Below are positions 12,351 to 22,700 of a DNA stretch of 64,000 bases, piece by piece; the first letter of the stretch is position 1; every line of letters begins with the position of its first letter. Location: positions 150,674-214,673 of the forward strand of contig JAYKAV010003361.1 in NCBI GenBank assembly GCA_035582835.1, in the 5' to 3' direction. Origin of the DNA: Phoebastria nigripes (taxonomy: Eukaryota > Chordata > Aves > Procellariiformes > Diomedeidae). The translations under genes and the position numbers were made by a program. The notes beneath the pieces are model-generated. The model was not told where the DNA came from, made no database searches, and saw only the letters and a list, made by a program, of their open reading frames with translations.

Positions 12351-12375
12351 TGAGTGCGTGCGTGTGTGTGTGTGT
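12351..12375. repeat. (GT)n microsatellite
   Basis: An interrupted GT run (GAGTGCGTGCGTGTGTG type) in the FGF10 promoter zone. The CG steps suggest an old alternating purine-pyrimidine tract. Confidence 0.85.
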
Positions 12376-12431
12376 AAAGGGGTATGTGTGAAAAATCCCT
12401 TCCAGCACCCCTTTCCGCTGGTTATTATTTA

Positions 12432-12460
12432 TTGTTGTTGTTGTTGTTGTTGTTGTTGTT
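12432..12460. repeat. (TTG)n trinucleotide microsatellite
   Basis: Nine to ten TTG units, likely length-polymorphic. It lies about 420 bp upstream of the FGF10 start codon. Confidence 0.9.
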
Positions 12461-12502
12461 CACTTTGCTGTCATCTATTTTTCAGACCTTTCTGCATCTA
12501 AG

Positions 12503-12538
12503 ATGGTGAAGAAAGGAGTGAGGAAGAGAACAAAATAA
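12503..12538 (+). promoter_or_regulatory. Upstream ORF 1 (11 codons) before FGF10
   Basis: The ATG has A at -3 and G at +4, a strong initiation context, and reads a very basic peptide (MVKKGVRKRTK) to TAA. It would matter only if transcription starts upstream of it. The TATA-like box lies downstream at 12681, so this uORF may be outside the main mRNA. Confidence 0.3.
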
Positions 12539-12563
12539 CTACTGGGAAGTCTCAAACCAGGTT

Positions 12564-12598
12564 GGGGAGTGTGTGTGTATGTGGGGGGGTGGGGTGGG
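12564..12598 (+). promoter_or_regulatory. G-quadruplex-capable tract
   Basis: Runs of G4 (12564-12567), G7 (12583-12589), G4 (12591-12594) and G3 (12596-12598) meet the G3+/short-loop rule on the coding strand. Splitting the G7 run gives four tracts within 16 bases. It lies about 85 bp upstream of the TATA-like box. Confidence 0.5.
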
Positions 12599-12680
12599 AA
12601 GAGAAAAAGGAAAGAGGATTAACCACAGCAACCCCCCAAAAAAAACCAACAGCTCTTTTTTCTGAGGGAGGACTCGAAGG

Positions 12681-12688
12681 ATTAAAAG
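12681..12688 (+). promoter_or_regulatory. TATA-like element ATTAAAAG of the FGF10 promoter
   Basis: ATTAAAAG is a plausible TATA variant about 200 bp upstream of the FGF10 ATG. If used, transcription would start near 12710 and give a leader of about 170 bases. The sequence alone does not prove a start site, and CpG-rich promoters often use several. Confidence 0.4.
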
Positions 12689-12722
12689 GCAGCAACTTCT
12701 GAGGCGATTTGTCCCCTGAGTT

Positions 12723-12845
12723 ATGGATGTTGGTGCACTTACTTCAGGCCAGATCAGAGCTCAGAGGGATCTAACCAGAAGCAGCAACCACCGGCTCTCC
12801 ACTTGCCTTTTACCAGGTTTTACCCTTCCAGTATGTTTCATTTGA
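12723..12845 (+). promoter_or_regulatory. Upstream ORF 2 (40 codons) in the FGF10 leader
   Basis: The ATG has G at -3 and G at +4 and opens 40 codons ending in TGA at 12843-12845, 34 bases before the FGF10 start. A second ATG at 12727 opens a nested 15-codon frame to 12774. With a start near 12710 this would be the first ATG on the mRNA, so FGF10 would depend on leaky scanning or reinitiation. The peptide itself has no recognisable feature. Confidence 0.4.
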
Positions 12846-12898
12846 TAAGACATTTTCCAGCGCCCAGAGTTTCAGTACAATGTGCAAATGGATACTGA
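12833..12898 (+). promoter_or_regulatory. Upstream ORF 3 overlapping the FGF10 start codon
   Basis: The ATG (A at -3, T at +4) opens 21 codons ending in TGA at 12896-12898, in a different frame from FGF10 and extending 19 bases past the first base of the FGF10 ATG at 12880. Ribosomes that start here cannot reinitiate at FGF10 without backtracking. Such overlapping uORFs generally lower translation of the main frame; the effect here is inferred. Confidence 0.4.
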
Positions 12899-13216
12899 CA
12901 AATGGTGCCTCAGCCTTTTCCCACCTGCCTTGTTGCTGCTTGCTGCTGCTCTTCTTGGTGTCTTCTGTGCCTGTCACCTGCCATGACCTCGGCCAGGACA
13001 TGCTGTCCCCGGAGGCCACCAACTCTTCTTCATCATCATCCTCCTCCTTCCCCTCGTCCTTCTCCTCTCCTTCCAGTGCGGGGAGACACGTGCGGAGCTA
13101 CAATCACCTCCAAGGAGACGTGCGCAAGAGGAAGCTGTACTCTTACAACAAGTATTTTCTCAAGATCGAGAAGAACGGCAAGGTCAGCGGCACCAAGAAG
13201 GAGAACTGCCCCTTCA
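12880..13216 (+). CDS. FGF10: Fibroblast growth factor 10, coding exon 1 (partial gene)
   Basis: FGF10 is a secreted paracrine factor of the FGF7 subfamily. Mesenchyme makes it to signal through FGFR2b on epithelium in limb, lung and ear development. This exon encodes residues 1-112 and the first base of codon 113 (full bird protein about 212 residues). Visible in order are a signal peptide with Cys/Leu-rich core (about 16-34), a serine-rich linker with an N-glycosylation sequon at Asn48 and eight Ser in a row (49-56), then [14 protein letters not shown] and the first beta strands of the FGF core ([14 protein letters not shown]) with heparin-contacting basic residues, ending ENCPF. The first ATG of this frame is used because it starts the conserved [13 protein letters not shown] sequence. 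The exon ends in phase 1 at CA|GTAAGT, the usual FGF first-exon boundary. Basic KRK at 83-85 replaces the Trp-containing motif I recall for mammals. Identification is firm; exons 2 and 3 lie outside the window. Confidence 0.97.
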
Positions 13217-13910
13217 GTAAGTACCGCTCTGCCGCCGCGCTGCCGGGCAGCGGCTGCCGGCCCCCCCGAGCGCCCCGGCCGCGGCAGCCCCAGCCCCGGC
13301 GCGCCCGAGCCCTCTCGCTGGGGAGGGAAGGTGAAGGTGACGCCTCGGCGGGGAGGGGGCGCGGGGCAGAGGTGGGGTGGGCTCCACCGGGACGCCGCTC
13401 CCCGCCGGACCGTATCTGCAAATCTCTCCGGTTACATTTGTTTTGCAAATGGCTTCGCCGAGCACAGTTTGTTTCTTTGCCTGGCGAAGAGCAAATTAGA
13501 AAGATTTGTAAGGATGTGGCGCGGGGGGGAGGGGGCATTGTGTACCGAATCTGAAAATCATTATCCCCTGTCATTAAAGCGCCTTGACGAGAACGCTGTA
13601 TTGAAACAATGCATCGATTTCCCCCGCGCGCACACACACACACACTCTGCTTTCCGAGCCGCACAAGAGCTGTCTGCTCCGCGCTCCCTCCTCCCCGAGC
13701 CCGGAACAGGGGGTTTCTCCTTCGGGCCGGGTTTTTGGCCTGGGTGTGCCCTCTGCCGTGGGGGTGCCCGGCGGCCGCTGGAGCCGGTGCGCGGCCGCGC
13801 AGCCGCCCGCGGTGAGGCGATGCCGGTGCCTGCCGCGTCCCTGGCGCGCGCGCTGCGCCCCGCCGCCGCGCGGCTCCCGGGCTGCAGCGTCGCGATACCG
13901 CTACTCGCTC
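13190..13910. promoter_or_regulatory. CpG island spanning FGF10 exon 1 end and intron 1 start
   Basis: Dense GC and CpG from the exon end into the intron, including several SP1-like G-rich boxes, GCGGCCGC-type groups and a G7-A-G5 tract near 13523. It contrasts sharply with the AT-rich intron beyond 13920. Long open frames on both strands here (up to 338 codons) result from stop-codon scarcity in GC-rich DNA. The island marks the 5' end of a developmentally regulated gene. Confidence 0.75.
13631..13645. repeat. (CA)n microsatellite
   Basis: A short CA run preceded by CGCGCG, inside the CpG island at the start of intron 1. Confidence 0.8.
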
Positions 13911-14854
13911 CATTGTAAACATCTGGGGCTGGGTTCGCACAGACCTCACACGCATTTCATTGTCGTATTTTTTTTTAAAGAAATTATTTCAAAGTAAAAG
14001 TCATATGGCTGTTTCCATGCTGAAGTTTCGAGCTTTTCTGTAGTACTAATTAGGCTTTTAATAATAGCATGCTTCTGGTAATGTATTTTTGGCTGTTGGT
14101 GCTAGAAATGTAACCTTTATTCGGTTTTCCTGCCTGTGCAATCTCAAATTGAAGTAACTGTAGTAAATCACAATATATTGCATTGTAACTCTTAAGTGAC
14201 TGTGTCCCGCTATAGTAGCATGCTGAGAAAGTAAGCTGTGTTATGCAAGTGTTGGAGGAAACTCTCTGACTTGCTTCACTCGTGGAGAACCGTGTTTTGG
14301 TTCTTGGGTTGTTTTACATAAATCCAGATAAACCTGCGGATAAATCTTCTGTTAAATTAAAACAACTTGAAGTGACTTAAGTAGATCCCTTCTTAGCTAA
14401 TGTGTAAAGTATGGAGTACTTCAGCAGGTTGCCATGCTGTATGATAGACATTACTGTTAATTCAGCTGTATTTCTGTTAAACACCCATAATACAGGCTTA
14501 CAAACAGGGAGGAGAGGGCTGTTGTATCATATGTCACTACTTCACTTGCTCCACCTTGCAACTTCATACTTTATCATGCACTTAATATTTGTAAAAGCTT
14601 TAGATATCAAAGCAGCTGAATCTTACCACCTCCCTTTCTATATTTCATAGAAAGCCAAATTCTTGAAGAACACAGCTATGATGAAGGCTTCACTTTGGTG
14701 AACTTGTGTGGAATGAGGTCCTAGCACTGTATTTCTTAGATTACTTTTGTTTGTGGAGGAGGACAGCATCATTCCCCTAAAATGGGATTCTGAAACATTT
14801 GTGTGCATCTCTGAGAACACCAGCCATTCTGTGCAGAACATTGCTGCCGAAAAG

Positions 14855-14985
14855 GCTATAAGGGGCCCAATCTGACAACAGTGTACTCAGAGAAGTAACT
14901 ACTCATCTGAGCAGTCCCACTTAGCCAGCAGAACTGTTCAGTGAGTAAAGTTGCACACATGCATGAGCTTCTGTGAGATCATGCC
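14855..14985 (+). repeat. Ancient CR1-type 3' end fossil
   Basis: The phrase AGTAACTACTCATCTGAGCA, followed by AGTCCCA and then GTGAGTAAAGTTGCACACATG, matches the characteristic repeated wording of the 3' region of very old amniote CR1-like LINEs (forms of 'actcacatgagtagtcccattgac' and 'gtgagtaaagttactcacatg', recalled from turtle and crocodile copies). It is heavily diverged and has no coding content. Confidence 0.45.
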
Positions 14986-15799
14986 AAGGAGAGGTAGAAT
15001 ACACTGAAATGCACACAGACATCTTTCTGCTCTTTCAGTCTACATGCAAGAACAACCCCCTGCAACTATAGGGTGTCATTCTTTTTTCCTACTTTTCCAG
15101 TTAGTGCATCAGAAAGAGATTTGGCGTTCTTAGTGATGTCATGGTTATTGTCACATCTGCAGAGTATCTTCTTAAAGAGAAGAGAATGCAATTTGTTTCA
15201 TATAAAAGCAAAACAATGGCTTTATTATACATAGTTGTATCCTGTCCCTCAAGTTTATGTGCAGTGAAGAAAGGACTCCCATCATCTTAAAACTTGCAAC
15301 TTGCCAACCACACTTACATCACACAGCCAGACCTATTGTAAAACATCTTTAAATACAAAATAATTAGGATCTTACTAGCAGAAGATAAGTCAGTTGTATG
15401 TTCTTCTTTAATAGTCGTTATAATTTGCAGTGTGAAATTGTGTTTTCTGTAAAAGTACATAGTCTGAGATCATTTAAGAATATATTTACTGTGCCTTTAC
15501 TTCAAGGGTGTCTGTGTAGCAAAATGTTGCAAGGGATTCACAAAGTCTATGCTTTTCATAACCTCACGTGTAGCTGTGCCATCATAATGCTGCCATAATC
15601 CCCAGCTGGACTGATTCCATGCAAGTATGTGCTATCTTTAAGATAGTCTAAAATATCTAACTACATGTGAATAGATTTCTGCCATGTGTAAAGGATTAGC
15701 CAGCCAGCTCACTAAACTGTAGCCTGTTTAACATTAAAGGCTATTTAATCTCTAATATAAGTTCCTCTTTTGAAACCATGCTTTCCTAAACAAATAATG

Positions 15800-16165
15800 G
15801 CGACTATTCACACACAAGACTTTGAAATATTCTAATTTGGAGGCTAATTTTCTTTTTCTCATAGGCTAATGTTTAAAATCCATTTATGCTGCAGTAAAGC
15901 CTTATCTGTAGGGCTGTAAGATCATGATATGTTGTGTAATTAGACAACAGCTTTCATGGCTGGCTGCCAATTAAGCACTGTTAAGTAAGAAGAACAGTTG
16001 AAGAAAGTCAGAATAAACATTCAGAAAACAGAATTTAGTCTCCAGCCTTTAAATGGCTCAAGCAGCATTCATAGATTTGCTCTATAAATATTGTGCAGAG
16101 TGTGCTAAATTAAAGTTTACCCTGGCAGACTTTTTCCAACTTGATTGCCTGGAACTATTCCATCA
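15800..16165 (+). promoter_or_regulatory. Candidate conserved non-coding block
   Basis: Unique, repeat-free AT-rich sequence with clustered TAAT/ATTA cores, CAATTAAG and a CTCTATAAATATTG segment. It has even composition and no simple-sequence decay, as is usual for vertebrate conserved elements. This is an impression from reading, not an alignment. Confidence 0.2.
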
Positions 16166-17188
16166 GCCTTTCTCTACCTATAGGGTAATGGGAAGAGAGG
16201 TGGCTTCTGACTGCTCTGTCAGGAGGCTGAGGGAACTTGCAGCATTTGGCATAGCTGGAGGGTGTCACTAGGTAGAAGTAGGACACTTTTCAGGTTTTGT
16301 TTTATTGTTCCTTACATCTGGAAGTTTGTCCTCAAAATGCAACTACTAGCTCATCCCGCAGCACCACAGCTGTGAAGTCCCTTGCCCCTGTTCTTGATAG
16401 AGCCATTTGCATGCATGAACAAGGACAGCTGTACTGCTTTCTGGTGACTTAAGTACTTGTTGGGGAAAAAACAAAACCAAAAGCCTCCAAAGAGCAATTA
16501 CAAAAGCTTTCACTATAACCTGAGATCTGAGATGACCAAGAGAAGCTTGAGCCATATATTAAAATGGAGAGATAACCGCATGTGTGCAGATTCTGACTTT
16601 ACTTGCACCCAGAAAGCTTTCTTGAACACAGTGAAACTCTTTGGGTTTAATGGATGGCATGCATTGGGCTATATGAAATATGATAAGCTGGTTCAGGAAA
16701 ACTTGAACATATTTTCGAGTGCTATACTATTTTCAGTTGACTTTTAAGGCAACAGTTAATAGCACTATGAAGCACACAGACTTCAAATTTACAGGACAGA
16801 TCTTAGTAGCTGAATAACAGTAATACAATATGTGATGCTTAATTAGCAGCAGCTAACCTGCAGTCTGTGGAGGAGTTCTGCCTGAGCAAGAATTGCAGGA
16901 TCAGGCCATTATTTAGGTATGTGTTTAGGGAGTGGACTCTGTGTTGTTGAGCCTGGATGTTAGTGGGAAGAATTGCTGGAGCGATTCCTGCGGGCTTTGG
17001 ACCAAGCAGTGCTATGCAAAACCTACGGTAGATGGCGGCACAGCCACTGTCTGGTGTCACCTCTGCTAGAAGTAGGCGGACAAGAAGGGGCTGGATCCTC
17101 AGCTGTATGAGCTAATTTAGCTCAAGCAAAGCTAAAAGGGCTTACACCAGCTGAGATTCTATTAATTGACCTTCTGAGCATCCAAAGT

Positions 17189-17198
17189 GGATTAATCC
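17189..17198. promoter_or_regulatory. GGATTAATCC homeodomain palindrome
   Basis: A perfect 10-bp palindrome made of two opposed GGATTA half-sites, the preferred dimer site of bicoid-class (Pitx/Otx/Goosecoid type) homeodomains. It sits in a 17.1-17.3 kb stretch with further ATTA cores. Function is inferred only from the motif. Confidence 0.3.
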
Positions 17199-17875
17199 AA
17201 ACAGTGCAAAGGCACTGCAATTGCAGAGTAGGCGTGTTCACTGGGGAGCTAACATGAAATAATTAGCTACTTCTCATGAGCAAACCTATTCCAGGCTTTT
17301 CCCTTGAGTATGCAATTATCTTTCATACATAGCTTTAGGATCTGCTGAAGTCCCTGATAGTCTTTGGTTTTGCTTTGGTGTGGGATCAGATTAGCAACGT
17401 AGTGACCAATAGCAAGACAGTTTTGAGCCTCATTCTGTAGCCCAAAAGATTGTAAACAACCACTCTAATCACTAGAAATGCTAAACATTGCTACTGAGGG
17501 TTTTAAGTGTGTGCATATATACATGACATATAAATACAGATTTATACTGTATATCGGGTCATATACATAAAAATAGCATTAAAAGTGTTTTGATTATGTA
17601 CACTCAGTTTGATACTCAGTTTTTTGATTATACCTCGGGTGTAATAAAATCATAAAACTTGCTAGGTACCTTAACCTCAGCTGTAAAGCTCAAACCAGAT
17701 TAGAATACTTGGTAAAATATGTTCTTTTGCTACTGAATGTTTTTTAAGCTAGCTCTTTGGGGTATCGCCTCCTCATGAGCTGATGTTTGTAAATTAATGT
17801 GAGAACTTTTCTCTGTTTTTCTGAAGACTGATTAGTAGGCATATGTGGCTTATTGTTTTACTCTCCATAGAGATG

Positions 17876-17892
17876 TTTTTTTTTTTTTTTTT
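17876..17892. repeat. Poly(T) tract
   Basis: Seventeen T in a row. Similar intronic tracts occur at 35464-35479, 37494-37512, 40277-40293 and 51001-51015. Confidence 0.9.
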
Positions 17893-18574
17893 ACCCATCA
17901 AAAAGAATTAAAATAGGAAATAATACTGTTTTAGTGAAGTAATTTGAATCTTAGGTTCTTTAATATGAAATGTATAATTTCTTATGGAGATGATTTTCTC
18001 ACTTTAAGTCTTTTTGGTTTTTTTTCTTTCCCTTCTGCAGAACTCAGTTACATAATTTATAACCAGCAGTATACAACCTTAGGCACTTACGATTTATGAA
18101 TGTGGAAAGAATTGTACTATTTAACATCTACATGACACTCTCCTGTTACCCTTACTGCATTCCTGCCTTGTGGACCCTCCATGTTGATACTGTAGCCCTG
18201 TCATAAATCTGTTCAAAATATACAGTTGTAAGAAGTCTTTTTGTCTTCATAAATCTAACTTATAGCCACTTGCAAAAAAAAAAAAGAGTGAGTTAGGGGC
18301 AATTGGAAGTTTGTGCTTCTTAAAACCTCAGAAGAATGAAACCAAGGGGCATGCAGGCTTATAGATGCCATGCTGCTGTTTTAATGGGAGGGTTCTCAGG
18401 TAGTGGCTTGGTCAAAGCTTCCCTTGAAGATGGCGTTAGATGAGTGAGCACTATAGAATGTGCTTACACTTCTGAAACATCTTGGATGCATTCACTCATA
18501 GGATAAGATCCTCTGTTTTGAAATAAGGCACTTTAAGATGACTTTCAGATGTCTTTGAGCTGTGTGTGTGAATA

Positions 18575-18625
18575 GGGGCCTTTTCACTTCAAATGGGAGT
18601 CAGATCAGATCCTGCAATAGGGGAG
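18575..18625 (+). repeat. Possible ancient CR1-type 3' fragment
   Basis: TTCACTTCAAATGGGAGTCA followed by GATCAGATCCTGCA resembles the 'gacttcaatgggagtcagatcaggccc' wording of very old amniote LINE ends. The match is short and could be chance. Confidence 0.3.
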
Positions 18626-19725
18626 TTTTCGTTTATACCATAGAACCTTTAATTTTGGAAAAGGAAAAACCCTTCTATGAGCAAATCTTGTTAACTTGTG
18701 TGTCTTAAGTTAAAAATAGCAGGTACCTGTATGAACATAGGGCAACATCTCCCATCATGGTGGATTCCTGACTTTTCCTCTGAGCAGGTAATATAATTGC
18801 ACAAGGAAGCTTCTAAATAGGAAAAAAAAAAAATCTTTGTAAACAATATTGTATTTCTATTCTTAAGCTCAATATTTGGGGTAAGAGATATAGTGTCAGC
18901 AAAGCAGAGAAATTATTTGGTCAATTTGGGATTTGTTATAACTCTCTCTTCATGGCCTGTTTCTGTTTGTTTGTTTTTCTCAGTTTTCTGAAGAGCTTTT
19001 TGAATCAAGCTCTTACAGTCCCTTCTTCCCCAGAACAGCACCAAATTGAAATCTCAGTGTGCACATTTTGAACACTTGCTACCATTGCTTGCAGTTACCA
19101 TAAGACAATGAACTACCTTGTCCTAATATTCTGGGGTTTATCATCTAATGACCTCTTTGCCACTTTGAACAGCACAAATAGTTTGAATGTTTATCAGCAC
19201 TAGCAACCACTGTCAGCTTGATGAGACTGCATGGAAAAATAACCTTTGCTTGCTTTGGGCTGTGAAAACCAAATTATCACATCAGAAATGGAGGATGCAT
19301 TTAGTTAACGTTAGCACACGTATGTTTCTCGGCCAGTAGGTATACTAGTACCGCTAGTCTAACTGTATGTGCTTATGAAACAAATTATTCTTCTTTTGCT
19401 TCTACAACTCATTTTGATGCAATATTTTAATATCTTGCAGCCTTTCATTGCTCAGATGCTTTGAACACAAAAAAGTAGTCAATGGTACTTGCAACCATTA
19501 GTTCTGTTAACTAGTAAGATCCTTTCCTAGCTGTATTAATTGCTTCTGTTTCCAGTGCCAATTTGTGGTAAAATATCTCCGGTAGTTACAACATAGTAAA
19601 AAGGAGACAGGAAACACTGTTACATGAAGTTTTGAAAAGTGATCCTGGGAAAACTCTATGTGTTTATGAAGAAAATTAAAATCTTCAAGGGTAGGAGTGA
19701 GGAGAAAGTGGCTTAATCTTTAATT

Positions 19726-19784
19726 GCTGAATGGATATTAAAACTGAATTAATTAGCTGAGTGGATTATTAAAACTGATTATGC
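19726..19784. repeat. 30-bp imperfect tandem duplication
   Basis: GCTGAATGGATATTAAAACT is followed 30 bases later by GCTGAGTGGATTATTAAAAC, each ending in CTGA(A)TTA. Two copies differ by a few substitutions and one indel. Confidence 0.75.
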
Positions 19785-22700
19785 TACTTCATGAGTACAG
19801 TGCAACAAATGGAAGTTGCAGGGGAAAGAAATGGTTACAAGTGAGCCAGGTCACATGCTAAATAATGGCTTTAAAGGCACTCTTTGCTTTTAAATTAGGT
19901 CACTTGTGTTCTTTCTTTGAACATCCAGTTCTAATTGCAATAGTAAATCAAAGAATACACTCAAAGTAGATTCCCATGTAAGGTGGACAACTGGACAGTG
20001 CCTTTTTACTGCTACTAACACGTGCATCCAATTACTGGGTTGATATACTCTCAGTGTCAACTGTAAAGCATTCCCCTATTTTATAGTTAGTCTAAAGAAT
20101 TATTAGCCTGTCCTCTTTCACATTTACCTCTAAATAATCTGTCAGTAGTGTATATCTTCTACAGTTAAAGAGGAATTTTCACATGCATTGAAGCTGACTT
20201 TCAAGAAAAAGGAAATGTTGAAATTACACCAAAAAGTTTCATTCCTTTTCCCCTCCCCCTTCTGTAATTTCTGGTGTTGTGCAAGAGAGGAAAAGGCTAC
20301 AGATACTAGAAACATGAATGCTCATGAATTTTATATAAAAACAAAGATCAGATCTTTCATAAACCTTGATTTAGTAAAGCAATATGATGCCTACTCCTTT
20401 CGTGGTGGAAAACATATGTGAAGGACAATAAACTTAGTTGGTTTTTGCAGTTCCTGACTCCTCTTCCTACATGGGAAGCAGAGGTGAAAATGGGGGGCCT
20501 GAGGAGTCTAGTTGCTCTTCCCTCTCCTGCCACTGATATTAGAGGTTCAAACATTGCATAGAAATAAAGGAAATAGAAGTTTTCTTTCAGGTTCCTGATG
20601 CACATCTGTGCAGCTGTAGTCAGTATGTGTGGGAGTTGGGGGGAAATGCTGAAGCATTTTGGAAGCATTCAGGATGTTGTTTAATTGGAATTAAGGCATG
20701 GTGCTAAGTGGAGGCTGGGTATAAATCAATGATATCATGCCCGCATTAGAGGAAGGGGATGGGAAGTGTGACGAGTGCCAGAGCAACACTAGAAAGGATG
20801 ACAAGAAAGAAATAGGGGCAGCATGTGTCATGAGTGGGAGACGGGGAGCATGGCTTACCCATTTTGGCAGCTGTGAACTGTCAGTGATGTTGAATTCTCC
20901 TGTCTCATCTCACTCCATCATCAGTTTGCTCACAGGCTGAACATATGAAGCCATTAAGGTGCCTGTTGAATTTGTCTAAAAGTGTGTAATCGGTGTTGGG
21001 ATATAAACTCTTCCCACTTCCAATTTCATTGTGTCTTCTCTGACCCTGTTCTATAGATACTAGGTACTATTTGGCAAGTGCTGTGGGATTTTCTTCTTCA
21101 CATTATCCTCTTCAAGAGGATTAATAACCTGCTTTATTCCTAATGTCAAAGTCAGTATGGACTACTTGCAAGCAGAAAGGTGGGCAAACCTGCCCTTGGA
21201 AGTAATAAGCTATTTAAAGCAGCCACAAACAAACCTGTGTTAAAGAAGAAAAAAGTTGGGGTTTTGTCTGGTTGGTTTTTCTTCAATTTTTCCCTATGCT
21301 AGTACTATCCACTATATTTGTTATGAGAAACATACACCTGAAGGACATCAAGGTATCCTAAACTTCTAAGTGTTTTAATCTTTTGAGGGTGGAATAGGGT
21401 ATTTTTATGACTGATATGTTTAGTGTTATCAAGTATGTCATATTTTGTAAGCTTATCTTTAAGATTTGAAGTAGTTACATAGTTACAAGTTCATATATTC
21501 AGTAACTGTTTGTTACTACAGTGAGCAAGGGAATATATGCTCACTGGGATATGGGATGACTGTATTCAATATGAAGTGGATTTTATAAGACTGCAGTTTT
21601 AGTGCCTTCTTTTCATATATTTTTATGACATTTTAGGAGATGCTAAAGCTCTTGATGTTTACTGAAACAGTCTTTTTACTTCAACAAAACAGTTTGTTCT
21701 CTATGTATGTCCCAGATACTTATTTTTTCCCTATGGTTTTCCTAGAGGTAAACATTAAAAGTGTAAACCATGTCGATCTGGAAGTACCTCTCTCATCCAC
21801 ATGAAGTATCTTAGTACCTGTGGCACCTGTCCCTTGGAGGCAAGGAAGCTAATGAAAACCTTCCCCTGAACTGTAACCTTAGCTGACTTCACTGTGTCCT
21901 TCTCCCCTGTCTTGGGGGAAGCAGAGTGGTGCACGTGGCCCACGTTCTGATGACAGGACACCTTTCCTTTGTCAAAACACTAGTGCTAATAACTGCAATA
22001 CAGAAATTGTGTGCTCACTGAGGATCTGTAACTGCAAAACTAATGGTGACATGAAAAGGAGCAGCAGAAAAAGTCTAGAGCTAACCACATGAGCCGAGCT
22101 GTGTCCGCTTTTTGTTAGTCTGTTTCAAGGTCTAGGCCTGGTTGCTCAACTGGATCTTCAGATGCTGAAAAGATGACCTCCTCCCGTAAAAGATACATGT
22201 GTGCTTTTGGTGCTACCCTTACTGGGTAGCTAGGTCAGCAGTAGGTAATTTGGGCAAAGGGCTGGGCTAAGGTACCACTGTGTGTAAACTGGAGCAGAAA
22301 GTTAGTACGAGCTGAGTTTCACTGGGTGTTCTGAGGTACAACCAGACATCCAAACCATTGCAAGCTCTTTAAATTACCACTTTACCTGGTTCTGACAGAA
22401 ATAGCTTGGAAAGTGAGTAGTATGTAAGCAATGGAAGGAAATGATGATTGTTTCAGCTTCTTACAGGTGAAGATGCTGGGTAAAGGCACATGTTATGCAA
22501 GTACACCGATTATTGCAAACAGTAACATTTACTGTCATGTTTGTTAGCTTTTATTCACTGACCAGCATCACCTCTGCTTCCAAACACCCATGAGCACACA
22601 CAAGCAATGACTCACTTCTTAGGGCAATGCATAGTTTAAACTACTTCAGCAGCTGAAACAAAATTTATTAAGGTTAGCACTGGGAGGTGCAAACTACGCC

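Noticed and set aside
12902..13955. Long open frames on both strands over FGF10 exon 1 and the CpG island (338 codons plus, 270 codons minus)
   Set aside because: GC-rich DNA lacks stop codons; the peptides are Pro/Ala/Arg runs that read across the splice donor and have no family features.
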